From positions 4,911,845 through 4,975,844 of the forward strand of contig NC_081243.1 of the NCBI RefSeq assembly GCF_902713425.1: 64,000 bases of DNA. The letters run 5' to 3'. Made by a program: the position numbers and the translations under genes. The DNA is from Acipenser ruthenus (Eukaryota > Chordata > Actinopteri > Acipenseriformes > Acipenseridae). This document shows, in pieces, positions 22,940-34,921 of this stretch. The number at the start of each line of letters is the position of its first letter. Position 1 is the stretch's first letter. Under the pieces are notes generated by a model, which saw only the letters and a program-made list of their open reading frames with translations, had not been told where the DNA came from and did not search any database.

Positions 22940-24816
22940 CCTGCTCAATCAAAAAACAGCAGTTTGAACACTATTTAAAAACAAAAACATCTGTTGTGCT
23001 ACTGACTCCACTATTACGGCTGTGAAAGAACCATGGACTTGTTTGTGAGAACTGTCCGAGTCCAACAAGGCCTGGATCAACATTATTGCGGAAAACACTT
23101 GGTATCTGTTAATAGTTGATTTGTCTGTAGAAATATGCTAAGAGAAAGTGAGGGCACAGTTCGGTAGCCAGTTTTAGTATATTTAATATGGTTTTATTGT
23201 TTTACTGTGTACTAGGCTTACCATTGTTGGTATCCTAGCAGCTGGTATGTTAACATTTAAAATAATAACTCAGCTTGAGGAGTGATTGAGCATTTTTTGT
23301 TAATTCCTGCATTTTCGAAAAGGTTGTATAGGGGCTCCATGACACAGAAGCTATCATGCCTAATGAATATGTATATTTTGTATTTGCTCAGTAAAATGCT
23401 CAATGAAAAGTTGTAATTAAATTCTGAAAGCTTAAGGAATACTTGTTAATGTTTTTCATTATTTATTTTCTGCTGTTTAACACTTAGTGTAAATTAACTA
23501 ATAATTAAGCATATATTTGAGCTTTTACAAATCATACAGACACTATAACCTGAAAATGAATGTATTCCATAGTAAAATGACTAAACTTAACATTAATTAT
23601 AACATGTATAAACCATCATTCCACAGTAGAAAACTGCTAAATAAAAGTATGCAACTTATTTAATAACTACATTTAACATTGATTATAACATGTATAAACC
23701 ATCATTCCACAGTAGAAAACTGCTAATTTAAAGTGTATAACCTATTTATGAATGAAGATTGAAGTAAAATGAAAGGGAAAAAACATTTTACAGTTTTTTC
23801 TCAATTAACAATATAAGTATGTAAAACTAGAATGAGGTAATGTTATATTAATGTTTTTTTAAAGCAAATTTTACGAAGTTTTGCAGTAGAATCACGGAGA
23901 ATTATATTTATTACGTTTTTTAACAGTACATTTACGGTTGTAAACTAGTGTTTCAATGAAAATAACCATTTATTTTACAAATGAAACCGTAATTCAATTT
24001 ACGGTTCGGATTATTTTACAGTTATTCACCGTGCAGCTCGGCTGCCAGACAATTACCGTAAAATTATGGGTTTTTTTTTACAGTGGGGGTTTACTGTATT
24101 TCTGGAGTGAATAAACAACGAGACTACAAATGAATAAATTGTGTAGAAAAATAACAAGTTACCTACTAGTTGCTTTTTATATTCCACATTTCAAACATTT
24201 TTTAATAAACGGTATTGTGCAGTGATTTGGTTTAGTTTGCTTATTTTTTGTTTTATAATGTAATTGCAACTCGAGCGGGGGTCGCGTGCACTAATAATAC
24301 TTCATTAAGAATTTTAATACGGGGGTCCTTCAGTAGTTCTGGTGTTAAATGTTACCAAAACATTACATTCTGAATGGAACATACAGGTACACGTGCACAA
24401 ATACTATAACCCAGCTATTTGCATGTTATACGTTAAACACATATACTATTTAACGTTACATTTTGTAACTATTGTTGCATGACAAGTATAAGCAAACTTG
24501 AATAGCCTATTTGTGAAGGACTTCTAAAAAACATTAAAAACAAACAAACACACAAACAAACAAACAAAAAATACAGTATATACAAATATTTTAAGTTTTT
24601 TGCATTCAATGTTTTTAGACATTGTACATATTCGTCTACTTTCAATTAAAGTTGAGATCAAAGATAGAAAAAGCAACTTACCTTTCAAGAAAATGTCTCA
24701 ATTGAAAACCTTAAGGCAAGTGTGCTGTTATATAGCAGTGCCTATGACGACATCAAGGAGTGTAGCCAATCAGAAACCGAATTGCCCTTCTCAACTCTTG
24801 AAATAGCTTTTTTTAA

Positions 24817-24878
<62 letters not shown>

Positions 24879-25740
24879 CCAAAAGTAATTTCTTGAGCTT
24901 CTTGTTTTTAAAAAAAAATAAAATCTTGTAACAAGAACAAAGGCTTGTTTCTGCCAATTTACACAAGAGGAACATCTTTATTTTTCTTGGTGTGAGAAAC
25001 TGAACTTAATTCCAGCAGTAATTTCTTATGACAAGAAACAATTTCTTAAAGCAAGAGTCTTTGTGTAGAAATATTTTTGTTATGAGAAATTTGATTTTCT
25101 TAGTACAAGATTTTTTTCTTAGTACAAGATATTTTCAGGGCTGATAAGTGTGAATAGACAATATTTTAAAGTGCAGCAACCAAAGCGTTAAAATCTATTT
25201 TCTTATGCAGTACGCTAAATAATGTTACTCCTAGCCCTTGCATCAAGGCTAAGCATTTGAATGTGGATTTGTTTGGAAGTAGTTGTAAGCTTACTGAAGG
25301 TAAAGGTTTATGACTGAAACAGAGTTTTGATTTTACATTGGCTGTCCATGGAAACGAGGTATAAGTTGTTTTATTCAAATTGTTAACATTTTATTTTACC
25401 GAATAATCTGGTCATATTTGTTAAAGATATTTGTTTGGCTGCTCATGTCTATTGACCACAAAAAAAACATTTCCTATTACATTTTATTGTTTATGTATTT
25501 AACATATGTGCATTAATTTTGAGTCTTTGTTTGTCCCAATTTGGCACAATGGCTTGTATGCATTTATTTAAAATCGGAAGCACAACTATACAACAATACT
25601 CAAAAATTAAACTGCCATGTTTTTCACTGGAAGGCGAGTTGGAACTTTGTAATAGATTAGGATCTCATGAAAAATCTTTCCCTCAGTCACATTCTTCAGA
25701 ATCTTCATGTGTATAATTAGCTGGGTCATTGCTTTGAGAG
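22940..25740. other. Intergenic, AT-rich
   Basis: The stretch holds a two-copy tandem repeat of about 83 bp at 23585-23730 (ACATGTATAAACCATCATTC core), many TTACAG and TTACGGT motifs up to 24086, an (AAAC)n run near 24538-24570, a CA run at 24820-24876 and paired TTAGTACAAGAT repeats near 25100-25130. No gene was recognised. Confidence 0.4.
24820..24876. repeat. (CA)n microsatellite
   Basis: A pure CA run of about 57 bp. Confidence 0.95.
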
Positions 25741-25759
25741 GTCATATAATTCATATAAG

Positions 25760-26190
25760 GGATTTGTTATCCTCGGTGCAGTAGATGGTTTTTAAGGGCT
25801 TGTTCCATATTTGCATTGTGCCACAAACAATAACTCAAGCACAGTTCTACAGGCTTTCTCCAAAGCAGCGTCAGAATATGGGCTACCATCGCGCATGAGG
25901 TCACACCATGGTGGAGAAAACATACAGGTAGCCTTGCTTATGAACATCTTGAGAAGGCTCCAGCATGGGAGCCACATACCTAGAGTATCTGTTCATAATC
26001 AGAGAATAGAAAGGCTTTGGAAAGATGTGTTCCTACAAGTTGTAGCCCGTGTACACAGAATTTTATGATTTAGAAGATATTGGTATATTAGAGGCAGATA
26101 ATGATGTTCACAAAGCATACTTGCAGTCTGTGTACCTTCCAGAAATTAATGAAAGATTACAGACATTTTGGATGGTAAACAATTTTAAGA
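25760..26190 (+). pseudogene. Decayed DDE integrase copy (same family as 49.4-51.0 kb)
   Basis: The encoded text includes [40 protein letters not shown], then FYDLEDIGILEADNDV and VYLPEINERLQTFW. This is the core of the integrase family also found as a spliced gene at 49.4-51.0 kb. Here the core runs without the introns seen there, and the frame is broken at least twice. The acidic residue expected in the RSD-type motif is replaced by histidine, so it is unlikely to be active. It may be a processed or older copy of the family. Confidence 0.7.
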
Positions 26191-26315
26191 ACATTTAATA
26201 TTACATTTACAAAGAGCTGGAGTGATGCAATTTTAAATTGTAATATACATGTATGGTGTTATTGAGTATGCACACACCTGTTCTTGAAAATCACCTCAAT
26301 GTTTTTTTTTTTTTT

Positions 26316-26665
26316 TTGAAGAATGCCACCCAAAATAACACACCTTTGAGAACAGCATCAAAGACACAAGAAATAGTCGGATCCTGTTCGATTTCAGCTA
26401 TGCACATCTCGACCGAAATCACAGTGGCTGAAAAAGTTCAGAATCAACAGTGTTTTGTACTGCAACAAGTTGCAAACATGTTTCGCATTGCAAGAGACAT
26501 CAACCCAAAGAATACCCCATCAGTAAAAGACATTGAAGAAATGACCAAACGCTTTGTTGAAAAATATCCATGTACTGCAGATGAAAAAAAAGATGCAAAT
26601 GGAAATAGCAATATAAGTCTTTGTAATTCAAAGTCTTGTTTAAAGCAGTTGTATTTATCTTACTA
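26316..26665 (+). CDS. Possible exon of an unnamed helical domain next to the integrase copy
   Basis: An open frame of about 115 codons follows a T-rich tract at 26301-26315. It is helical and charged, with ITVAEKVQNQQCFVLQQVAN and SVKDIEEMTKRFVEKYP. The second part resembles short helical modules in multi-copy fish proteins, but I cannot name the family. It may belong to the decayed integrase locus or to a different repeat. Confidence 0.35.
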
Positions 26666-27257
26666 GCAGATGATTTATGGTAAACTTGGGCCTAAGCTTC
26701 ATTATTTTGAACTACCAACATGGTCTCACTGGCAAAATGTTGCTTCAGCAATTTCTTCAAAAGTGCCTTAAACTTTAAAACTGTGTCATCCCAGGAAGGG
26801 GTCTTCCGGCTGCTCTGATATAGAGAGCTCATCAATACCTACCCATTGGGCAGGCATATCCCATACATAATGTCATTGGTGGTCGTCGTTGAATTGAAAG
26901 GGAACTGTAACTGTTGTTGTAATGGAATACAATTTCAGTAAACAATTGCCCTTTAATTGTAATTGAAGTTTCAATTATAATTGAACCCAGGTCTGGTGCC
27001 TGTAAGCTATGTCACACTGTGTAAATGACGTGGTCGCTCTTGTTACACTTGTGTGCCATTTATAAGTTAGTGTAAAAAGACGCCCATGGAGATTAGAGCA
27101 GTATAGACGTGCCTTGGGGAGAATCTAAAAAGTACCTGGTTGGTATAGTTGGTTCCTAATCTTCTAATATGTATGTTAGAGAAAGGAGCCGTGGGACCTG
27201 GCTATGTATGTATGGTCTGAATACTACAACCAAAAAAATAAATGTGCTGTGCTTGTA

Positions 27258-27507
27258 CCAGACCTGGGCCAGAAATAGTTGTATTTGATATTTTATTTTT
27301 AAATACCAAACAACCAATAGTTGAAGTATTTAAATATATATGCTCAAATGAAGCAATTATTAATTTTATATATATAAAATAGTAAAATAGTTACTTTCTG
27401 GGATCTGTCTTCAAATATTTTCAATTACTTGCAATATGTATTTAATTATTTTACATATACTTATTACAAACCATATTTAAAACTATATTCATCCCTGGTC
27501 TGGTTTG
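27258..27507. mobile_element. hAT-like MITE with 8-bp target duplication
   Basis: The ends are CAGACCTGGG and CCCTGGTCTG. Flanks are GCTTGTAC on the left and GTTTGTAC on the right, matching at 7 of 8 positions. The interior is AT-rich. Its right part is shared with copy 1 of the duplicated block at 11.7 kb, so the MITE was there before the duplication. Confidence 0.75.
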
Positions 27508-28412
27508 TACCTCATTGATACTCTTCTTCTGTGCTTTACAGCAGAAATGTTGACTTTTCTCATTCCTGTGTGGAAGCGAAGGTGACTTACCCCCAAGCTA
27601 GTCTTTAGAAGCCATTAAAACAGGAGCCTCTTGCAATACAGTGGAATGTATAACAAGAAAGGTTTTTTTGGGAGAGACAGGAGTCGTTCTGTCCCAGAGT
27701 CTTTTGTCAGTGTTCTAGCACAAAAAGATACCCTTCCTTATCTTGCCCTGAATCAGGTGGGAGAAAATACAAATCTCTTTAACATGAAGTCTGGGGCAGG
27801 TTCAAACCTGAACACCAGATGATATGTTACAGTTAAGTAGAGCCCTGCTGGAATACAGAAAATTCCAAGTATTGTTTTGCTCCGTTCCAAATGTGCTTAA
27901 GTGAAGAAAAAGTTCTCAAAAATACACCTTGCAACATTAATCTTTGAGCCACTGTTTTAATTGCATTTGGATCATTCCAGACACCACCTGATATGTGAGC
28001 GCAACAAACTCTTGCAGCAATGAATTATCCACCGTTAGTAAAAAAAAAAAAAAAAACGAAGCAGAAACATTTGTTATGTAAGAAATTTTAGGTGGTGTTC
28101 AAATATACATTTGAATAAAAAAAGATTGCCTAAACATATTGGTTTAAACAGTAGCCTAGTTTACTAAGAGTAGCTACTTATTTTGAATATTTAGCTCGTG
28201 TTGTATGTGAGAATATACAGTGTACATCTTAGTAGTAATATATATATATAAGTCATACAGCCCCATAGGAATTAGTATCGACTTATTATGGCCCCCGAGG
28301 TTTACTGATCACACCAGAGAAGAGAAACAGCATGTGATAATGCAAATTACCTGATTGGTTTTTACAGCCCTTTTCTGTGCCATATGAATCTGTAGATGAA
28401 TGGAGAGCTATG
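27362..28412. repeat. 1-kb duplicated block, copy 2
   Basis: It is nearly identical to 11700-12755, including a 16-17 base A run and the TATATATA stretch. The right boundary falls at ATCTGTAGATGAATG. It ends about 425 bp before the TATA box of gene B. Confidence 0.9.
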
Positions 28413-28836
28413 AGAGAATTTTAAAATGTCCGTCCGAGGACACAGCAGACAGCTTATCTGCATGTCAGTGGGTGATCAACGTTAGTACTCAAGGAGTGTA
28501 TTCTGGTTTTTGTAATAACCAACTGGTCACATAGAACAAGAGAATCACCCTATAAACCTCTACATCAGATTTGAAATCAGATTTATTTGATTTAAATCGA
28601 TTTTTCTTTCAAATTATGGAAACATTTTAGGGGTAGGGGTTGATAATGTTATTAGGGTGTTGCAAATAGTAGTTTGTGAATAGTTACATACCAAAACACA
28701 TCATTCAAAATCTAAATGAACACATAAATAAAGCAAATTATTTATCATGTGGCATCCTCTAAATGTGATGCAATGCTAAAAGGGCTGGACATCATGAAGG
28801 AAGTTTCCAAATCAGGTTTGTGCAGGAGAGGAACAC

Positions 28837-28969
28837 TTTATAAGCTTCAGTCTGCCTGGACTCATCTCACACAGAGACTGAGCTCCCGTCTGCATTGTCT
28901 GCACTTCAGAGAAACCAGCAGCTGTACAATCAAGACTCACTGCAAACTCCAGACTCATTAGCAATACAG
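28837..28969 (+). promoter_or_regulatory. Gene B promoter and non-coding first exon
   Basis: TTTATAAG at 28837-28844 is a good TATA box. A start about 30 bp downstream would give a first exon ending GCAATACAG at 28969, followed by the donor GTAAGC. The next acceptor is TTTTTCTGTAG at 30441-30451, 21 bp before the gene B start codon. No ATG-led conserved frame lies in the first exon, so it is read as 5' UTR. Confidence 0.55.
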
Positions 28970-30472
28970 GTAAGCTAACTTGCATTATTATTATTTCTAC
29001 CAGATTACATTGCCTACTGTGGTGTAGAATGCAAACTATACCAGATTTAGTTGCATGTGGCTTCATTTTGTACAGAGAGTTGGGGAAGTTAAAGCTGCTT
29101 CATACTTCAGAGTCTGACACAATTTCTGGTCTCAATCAGTGGTTGGTCTCCTCAGACTTTGTTTGACAGGTTGAAATTACATTACCATCTGCATACTTGC
29201 ACCCTGTGTCTTTTTTTGGAAGTCGTACATCTTTTTCTCATATGTTTGCAACCACTTTTGCACTTATGTACTACTAGTTACAGTTACAATGAGTTTCTTC
29301 TCAGGCACTTTTTTACAGTGAAATTGATTTACGGTTACAAAGTATTTTCTTAAGATCAAGCTTGTGCCTCATTTGAGATCATTTTACAGTAAGCTGATAT
29401 AAAAAGTGCATTGGGGTGTTAGTTTTGACTTGCACTGATGAAGCGCTTTATGATGTCCATGTTATGCATTAGTGGTAGTCCTTTTTATCAATGTAACTGT
29501 TATTTTTTAACATAAAATGTAATGTGTTGCCACATTTAGGAACCACAACAGTTACAAGTAAAAAGAAAATGTTATCAGATTACAGTAACGTGTCACTTCC
29601 CCAACATTACAAAATGTTTGTTATTTTGAAATCTGTAACACTCACATTTATTTGTGTTATCAACTTTTAAGTAGATTACTATTGCACATTTGTTGGATCA
29701 TTGCTTAGGTACATTTTAAACAATTATCCCAGTTGTTAAATAATCTATTTGGGGAGCTTTAGTTAATTGAAATTTTGGATTACATCATACACATTTTCAG
29801 GGGGTTTTCTTTCTTTTTTTTTAGCAAATAAAGCAATTTCAAAATACTGCAATACCCATTCTAAAGAAAATTCAGAATATGATATCTGAAATATGGAACT
29901 GTCTTGTAGATAATTAGTGAACTTTTAATTCATGTAAACGTTGTATTTGTAACTTTTCTTTATCCCCAGGTGTGTGTGTGCGTGTGTGTGTGTGTGTGTG
30001 TAATGTCCTCATTTGTGCAGTGTAGAATTTAGAAAAGTCAGTGCCCTGTAAACAATTCAACAGCAGGGGCACACACAGCTTGATTAAAGCTATTTGCTTG
30101 CTTCCCATTTAGGAACCTCATTTAGTTCTCATTTAGTTTTAATTGAGAACCTTGAAGCCAGGGGTGCTGTGTTCAGTAGGGTCAACGTTTTCTACTGAAC
30201 GTCCTGTTAGTCGAGAGGTCTTGTAATGTTTGTGAACAAAGTTTACGCTTTTGCTCAGGCCATATAATGTTTATAGGTATTGTATCTTGAATCGAGTGGA
30301 TTATTTAAATAATTAATTGAAAATACCACAACTAAAATTCTCTTAAAACCTTCAATATATTGAAGAGAAAAGGGGGGTAAAATAATTGACTGTTAACTCA
30401 CCCAATTACCAAAATAAATAGCAGCAGAGTTTATAGTTATTTTTTCTGTAGGTTACCAAGTCCAGCTGATGA

Positions 30473-32987
30473 ATGGATCGCAAAGCTGCGTACGCTTCAC
30501 TGGTGGAAGGAGTGCAACACTTTGACTTTACTGGAGAATACATTCCTTGCAATCTGATAGCCACAGGAGATGATGCCTTCCCAGTTGCCGTGACTCCGAG
30601 TGGGGATGTCATGATCGCGGCCTCTCGGTATGGCAAGGGTCGGATGGTGGTCCTACCTCATGAAGTCTACATGATGATTCCCAGATTTACCAGATTCATT
30701 CAAAATGCAGTAAACTGGCTCAAACCTTCACCAGATGCACTGGTTGGTCTCCACAGCAGCCTAGGGTATTCAGCCACTGAGCTCTCTAGCACAGGAACCA
30801 AGGTTAAGATCAATGACACTTATATTGAGGGAATGGGGGTTTACTGCATGAGTGCATATGATGACACCCAGGCTGCAGAGCTCCTCAGCTTTGTAAAGGA
30901 AGGGGGCGGCCTGCTCATTGCTGGTCATACTTGGTACTGGTCTTATTCACATACAACTGAAAATGTGTTTTTCTCTTTTAATGGGAACAAAATTACCAGT
31001 GCGGCTGGCATTTATTTCACAACCGAATATGGACAGAGGATCGTCTGTCCTGTCCAGAGTGAAATACCAACAAGCTCACTGTCAGTTAGGTAAGTTCATT
31101 TTCTTTTTTCCTCATTATTAACTGAACAATTAAGCACCATTTTGCTGCTGGCTGATCTGTTTGTTACCTTTCTAGAGCTGTGAGGCTGAGATGATGGGAC
31201 TTTTCACTTGTTCTCAATGCTGTAGTCCAGTGGTGGGGAACCCTGGTCCTGTAGGGCCGCTGTCCCTCTTGGTTTTTGTTCCGACTGAGCTCTAAATTAC
31301 TTAATTGGACCAATTATTAGCAAATACATGTCTAACTAGATAATTTAGGGCACAGTTGGAACAAAAACCAAGAGGTACACCACCAGCCCTCCTGGAACAT
31401 GGGTTCCCCACCACTGCTGTAATCACTTCTACTTTAGACACATTGCCAACACATTGAGAAATGCATTTACTGAGGCATAAGCTATAACCTATTGCAGTGG
31501 AAATGCATCCCATTTGCTGGTGCATGGTTCTTTGGCCTTCTCCACTTCTCCATTGCATTTAACAAAGTGTTTCTCACAGGCATGCAGTACAGCACAGGTC
31601 CATGGCTTGGTTCCTGAATAGAGGTATTTTAAGTAATCTAGTTCCATTTACATCCAATCACACTGAGAAAGCACAGAGAAGGTGCCAGGTGTTCTTCAAG
31701 CTAACCCTACTTTAGGTCAAGTCTTCAGCACACCCTTTACTAATCATTGCCATTAATTCTGTTATGTTTTACTTTTGTCTGTTCTTGCAGTGAAGAGTAC
31801 AAAACAAAATTTCTGGAGTCAGTTTTCCTCTTTCTGAAACAAGGGGTCGTCTCGATTGATTCACTCACAACGTTTCTGCTGACTGCAGACAAAGACCACA
31901 TGGAACAGGACTATAAGAAAATCAGGAGCATGATTGAAGAAGCTACCCAGAGCGTGTCGAAAGCAGAGACAGTTTCCAAATATCAGCTCGTAAAGGTTGA
32001 TGAAAAATACTTGGTGTTAACTACAGAGAAGAGCAATCTAGAAAGGGAACAAACCAACAAGACAACAGAACTGAATAATCTGAAAACCAGCCTTGCATCT
32101 CACAATGAAAACTTGACGAACAGTAGACATGCTTTGGAGGTGGCAAATCAACACAAACAAACTGCACAACAAGACCTTGATAATGCCAGAGCAAAGTATC
32201 GTCAAGAAGAAGAGAAAAGGAACATCGGAATTGGATTGATGTTCATACCCTTTGTTGGGCCAATAATTGGTAAGTATTTGGCTGTGTAATTCTTTTCACC
32301 CAGTTAGCTAGGATCTTTGTGACAAACACAACATGTTGACAAAGAGGTCTGTATTCCTCCACCATTGTGTGGATACCAGTATTGTTTGTCACAAATAGCA
32401 GGAGGCAGTGTTTTAGATATTGTGAACTGACTATGAAACAGCTTGTTAAAATGCATGTACTGTATCGCACCATTACAGGAGGCACCATGATTGGCATTTC
32501 TCAAACGGCCATGAACAATGCAGCGGACGTTGCCACGAATGCAGAAGCTGCTGTGAGTCAGTGGACAGATGAAGTCAACAACTATTCAAACAAAGTGGCC
32601 AGATACCGTGATCTCATAAATGGTAAGCAGAATGAAATCTCCAACACCAGAAGCCATTTGCAGGAGATTGATTGCACGCTGCAGCAGTTATCCCAGAAGC
32701 GGACAGCCACTGCTGAAGTGCAGAAGAAGCTCCGAGATGCCACCCACTTCCTGAGCACCCTGGCTGGAAGAGTGCAGGTGGCCGAGGTGCAGACCAGGAG
32801 CGTTCTCTTTTTTGATCCTCTGATCACCATACTGGAGGACATATCTCAGCACATAGACCAGCTCTCAGGGAACGAGAAATACCAACTTCTCTACCAGCAG
32901 GATATCAAACCCATGATAGACAGGCTGAAGGAAAACAATCCTAAACTCAAAGCTATCTGCAACACAGGCGATGGTCAGTTTTACTAA
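30473..32987 (+). CDS. Gene B: TCAF N-terminal domain fused to a coil, glycine-rich core, coil module
   Basis: Three coding exons (30473-31089, 31791-32269, 32479-32987) join in frame to 534 residues. All junctions have GT/AG sites. Exon 1 is like the N-terminal domain of TRPM8 channel-associated factors: VTPSGDVMIAASRYGKGRMV, then a GVYCMSAYDD segment and GGGLLIAGHTW. Instead of the M60 peptidase-like part of TCAF proteins, exons 2 and 3 give a long coiled coil, the segment IGIGLMFIPFVGPIIGG and a second coil ending near NPKLKAICNTGD. The intron falls inside the hydrophobic core. An alternative last exon at 33641-33678 (donor at 32974) would give 542 residues ending GEVNEMCLY. An AATAAA at 33541 favours the shorter form. 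The function is unknown, and a membrane-active helical module is only a guess from layout. Confidence 0.8.
31228..31417. mobile_element. hAT-type MITE in gene B intron
   Basis: A 190-bp foldback with ends CAGTGGTGGGGAACC and GGTTCCCCACCACTG. The flanks CTGTAGTC and CTGTAATC match at 7 of 8 bases, as expected of hAT target duplications. The inner arms share TCTTGGTTTTTGTTCC and its inverse. Confidence 0.85.
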
Positions 32988-33678
32988 GAGCTTCCCCTGT
33001 ACTGTTAGTGCTTCACGCTGTTTGCATTTCTCATTTAAGATGTCAAATCTAATTGATTATTTTTGTGGAAATTAGGCTTTTGTGAAAAGCTGAGTAACTT
33101 TGCAACTGTTAGCAGTGCAGGTTTATGTTAGAAGTAGGGGTTCCGATTTTCGAGGGATTTTTTTTAATTGCGTAGAATTATTTAATGAAAAAAATTGTGA
33201 AATTAGGTTAGTTTTAAGGATGTCAAATTCCCAAATACTGTAATAAGTGGCTGTGTGTTGGTATTGATGTCATCTTGATCTATATGGTAATGGGAATAAC
33301 TTTTATACTTGGGATTGTAATCGGTGTGTGGATTTTGTTCTTGTTTGTTGCTGTGTCAATCTCAGTTCTGCCTCGATTCATGTGATGTGTTCACACTCAT
33401 TGAATCATTCTAGATAGCTGTGTTTATATTGAGTGTTCATCCTGTGATCTTCTGAATGCCCTGATGAAGGCTTGATTTGCCTTGCAGTTTGTCTAACCAA
33501 AGTTTTTTGAAATCTCAATGTTTGTTGTTCAGGATGTGAAATAAAGCAAATTGAATGGCCTTTTTTCTTATTTATTTATTTGTCTTTTTGGTGAAACAAA
33601 CAGTACATTAAACACCTCTATTTGTTTGTTTTTTCAAAAGGTTTATCTGGGGAAGTGAATGAAATGTGTCTTTACTGA

Positions 33679-34200
33679 TTGCTTCCAAAACTTTGGCTTG
33701 ACAACCCATTTCCATACCCCCACCTTTCTGCTATCCAATCTATATAAAACATATGCCAGCCAGACAGAGGTAAAATACAACTCCCAAACCTAGTTTGCTT
33801 GATATGTCTGGATTTTAAAAAGCTGCAGTTACATCCCCTATAAAAATGTACCATGGTACTTGTACCACTGGATTTTGGAACAAGGTACCATATGATATGT
33901 TATCAGTGTGAAAGTACAGTACAATGGTACTGTATAATATACCGTATGTATATATCCTATGCCATCAATGTACAATGCTGTATTATACAACATTGTACTT
34001 TTTCAATTTCTAAGAAGTATCATGGTATCTAATTGCAACGCTACACCATGTTACTATTTCTAGTACCATGGTATAGTGTAGCTATATACCATTGTACTGC
34101 GTTATAGAACCATACTAGGTCATTGTACATTGATGGCATTGGATACAATACCATTGTACTTTCACACTGATTGATCAGGTATTCAAACTGTCTTTGTCTT
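33679..34200. repeat. Foldback region rich in GTACCATGGTAC motifs
   Basis: From about 33843 to 34171 the sequence has many GTACCATGGTA-like palindromes. Arms at 33902-33985 (ATCAGTGTGAAAGTAC, CCATCAATGTACAATG) and 34100-34171 (CATTGTACATTGATGG, GTACTTTCACACTGAT) are inverted copies. A short direct repeat CAGGTATTCAAAC follows at 34176 and 34249. It is probably a foldback or MITE type element, family unknown. Confidence 0.65.
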
Positions 34201-34479
34201 GATGTCAGACTCCCTGCCATGCACACACTGTCATGACCATGAGAGGATCAGGTATTCAAACGGTCTTTGTGTTGAGGAGGAACACATTAATGCCAATATT
34301 ATATCAGAAGGCTCTATTGAATTAAAAATAGGATTTGATATTAAATATGATTGGCAAGCAAAAAATAAAATGCAAGATCTTAGCAAAAATGTACAAATAT
34401 ATTTTTAATTTTAGTGAAATAAAAATATAGAAAAAATAAAAATAAAATGCTGTTATCGAACAACAGTAATACCACAAAT

Positions 34480-34481
<2 letters not shown>

Positions 34482-34539
<58 letters not shown>
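34482..34539. repeat. (TA)n microsatellite
   Basis: A pure TA run of about 58 bp. Confidence 0.95.
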
Positions 34540-34542
<3 letters not shown>

Positions 34543-34625
34543 CAAGGTTTCACCTCAACCACCGTGTCGTTTCCTTGTGTTGAGGGATTTGCGATAATAA
34601 CTAAATAAATTAATACATACATTAA

Positions 34626-34626
<1 letters not shown>

Positions 34627-34698
<72 letters not shown>
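34627..34698. repeat. (TTA)n microsatellite
   Basis: About 24 TTA units. Confidence 0.95.
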
Positions 34699-34700
<2 letters not shown>

Positions 34701-34921
34701 CACAAGGTTAACTGTAGTTTTTTTAAGGTACTTTTGACTTTTCTGTATATACAACTCCAAAGTTTATACACAGGATAGAACTCTCACAAAACAGCTAGTT
34801 GCTTTTTCAAAGAGCTGGTGGGGAAAATGTTGTCTTCTTTCACACCTGCCCCCTTTTTCTTCCCTCTCGATATAATGCCAGTCAATGATGTCATATTTTA
34901 CCAAACTGCAACAAAATAAAA

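Noticed and set aside
26860-27000. ATTACAATTGAA-rich stretch as a regulatory region
   Set aside because: It resembles a common fish MITE end (CCCAGGTCTGG nearby) and has no gene-specific context.
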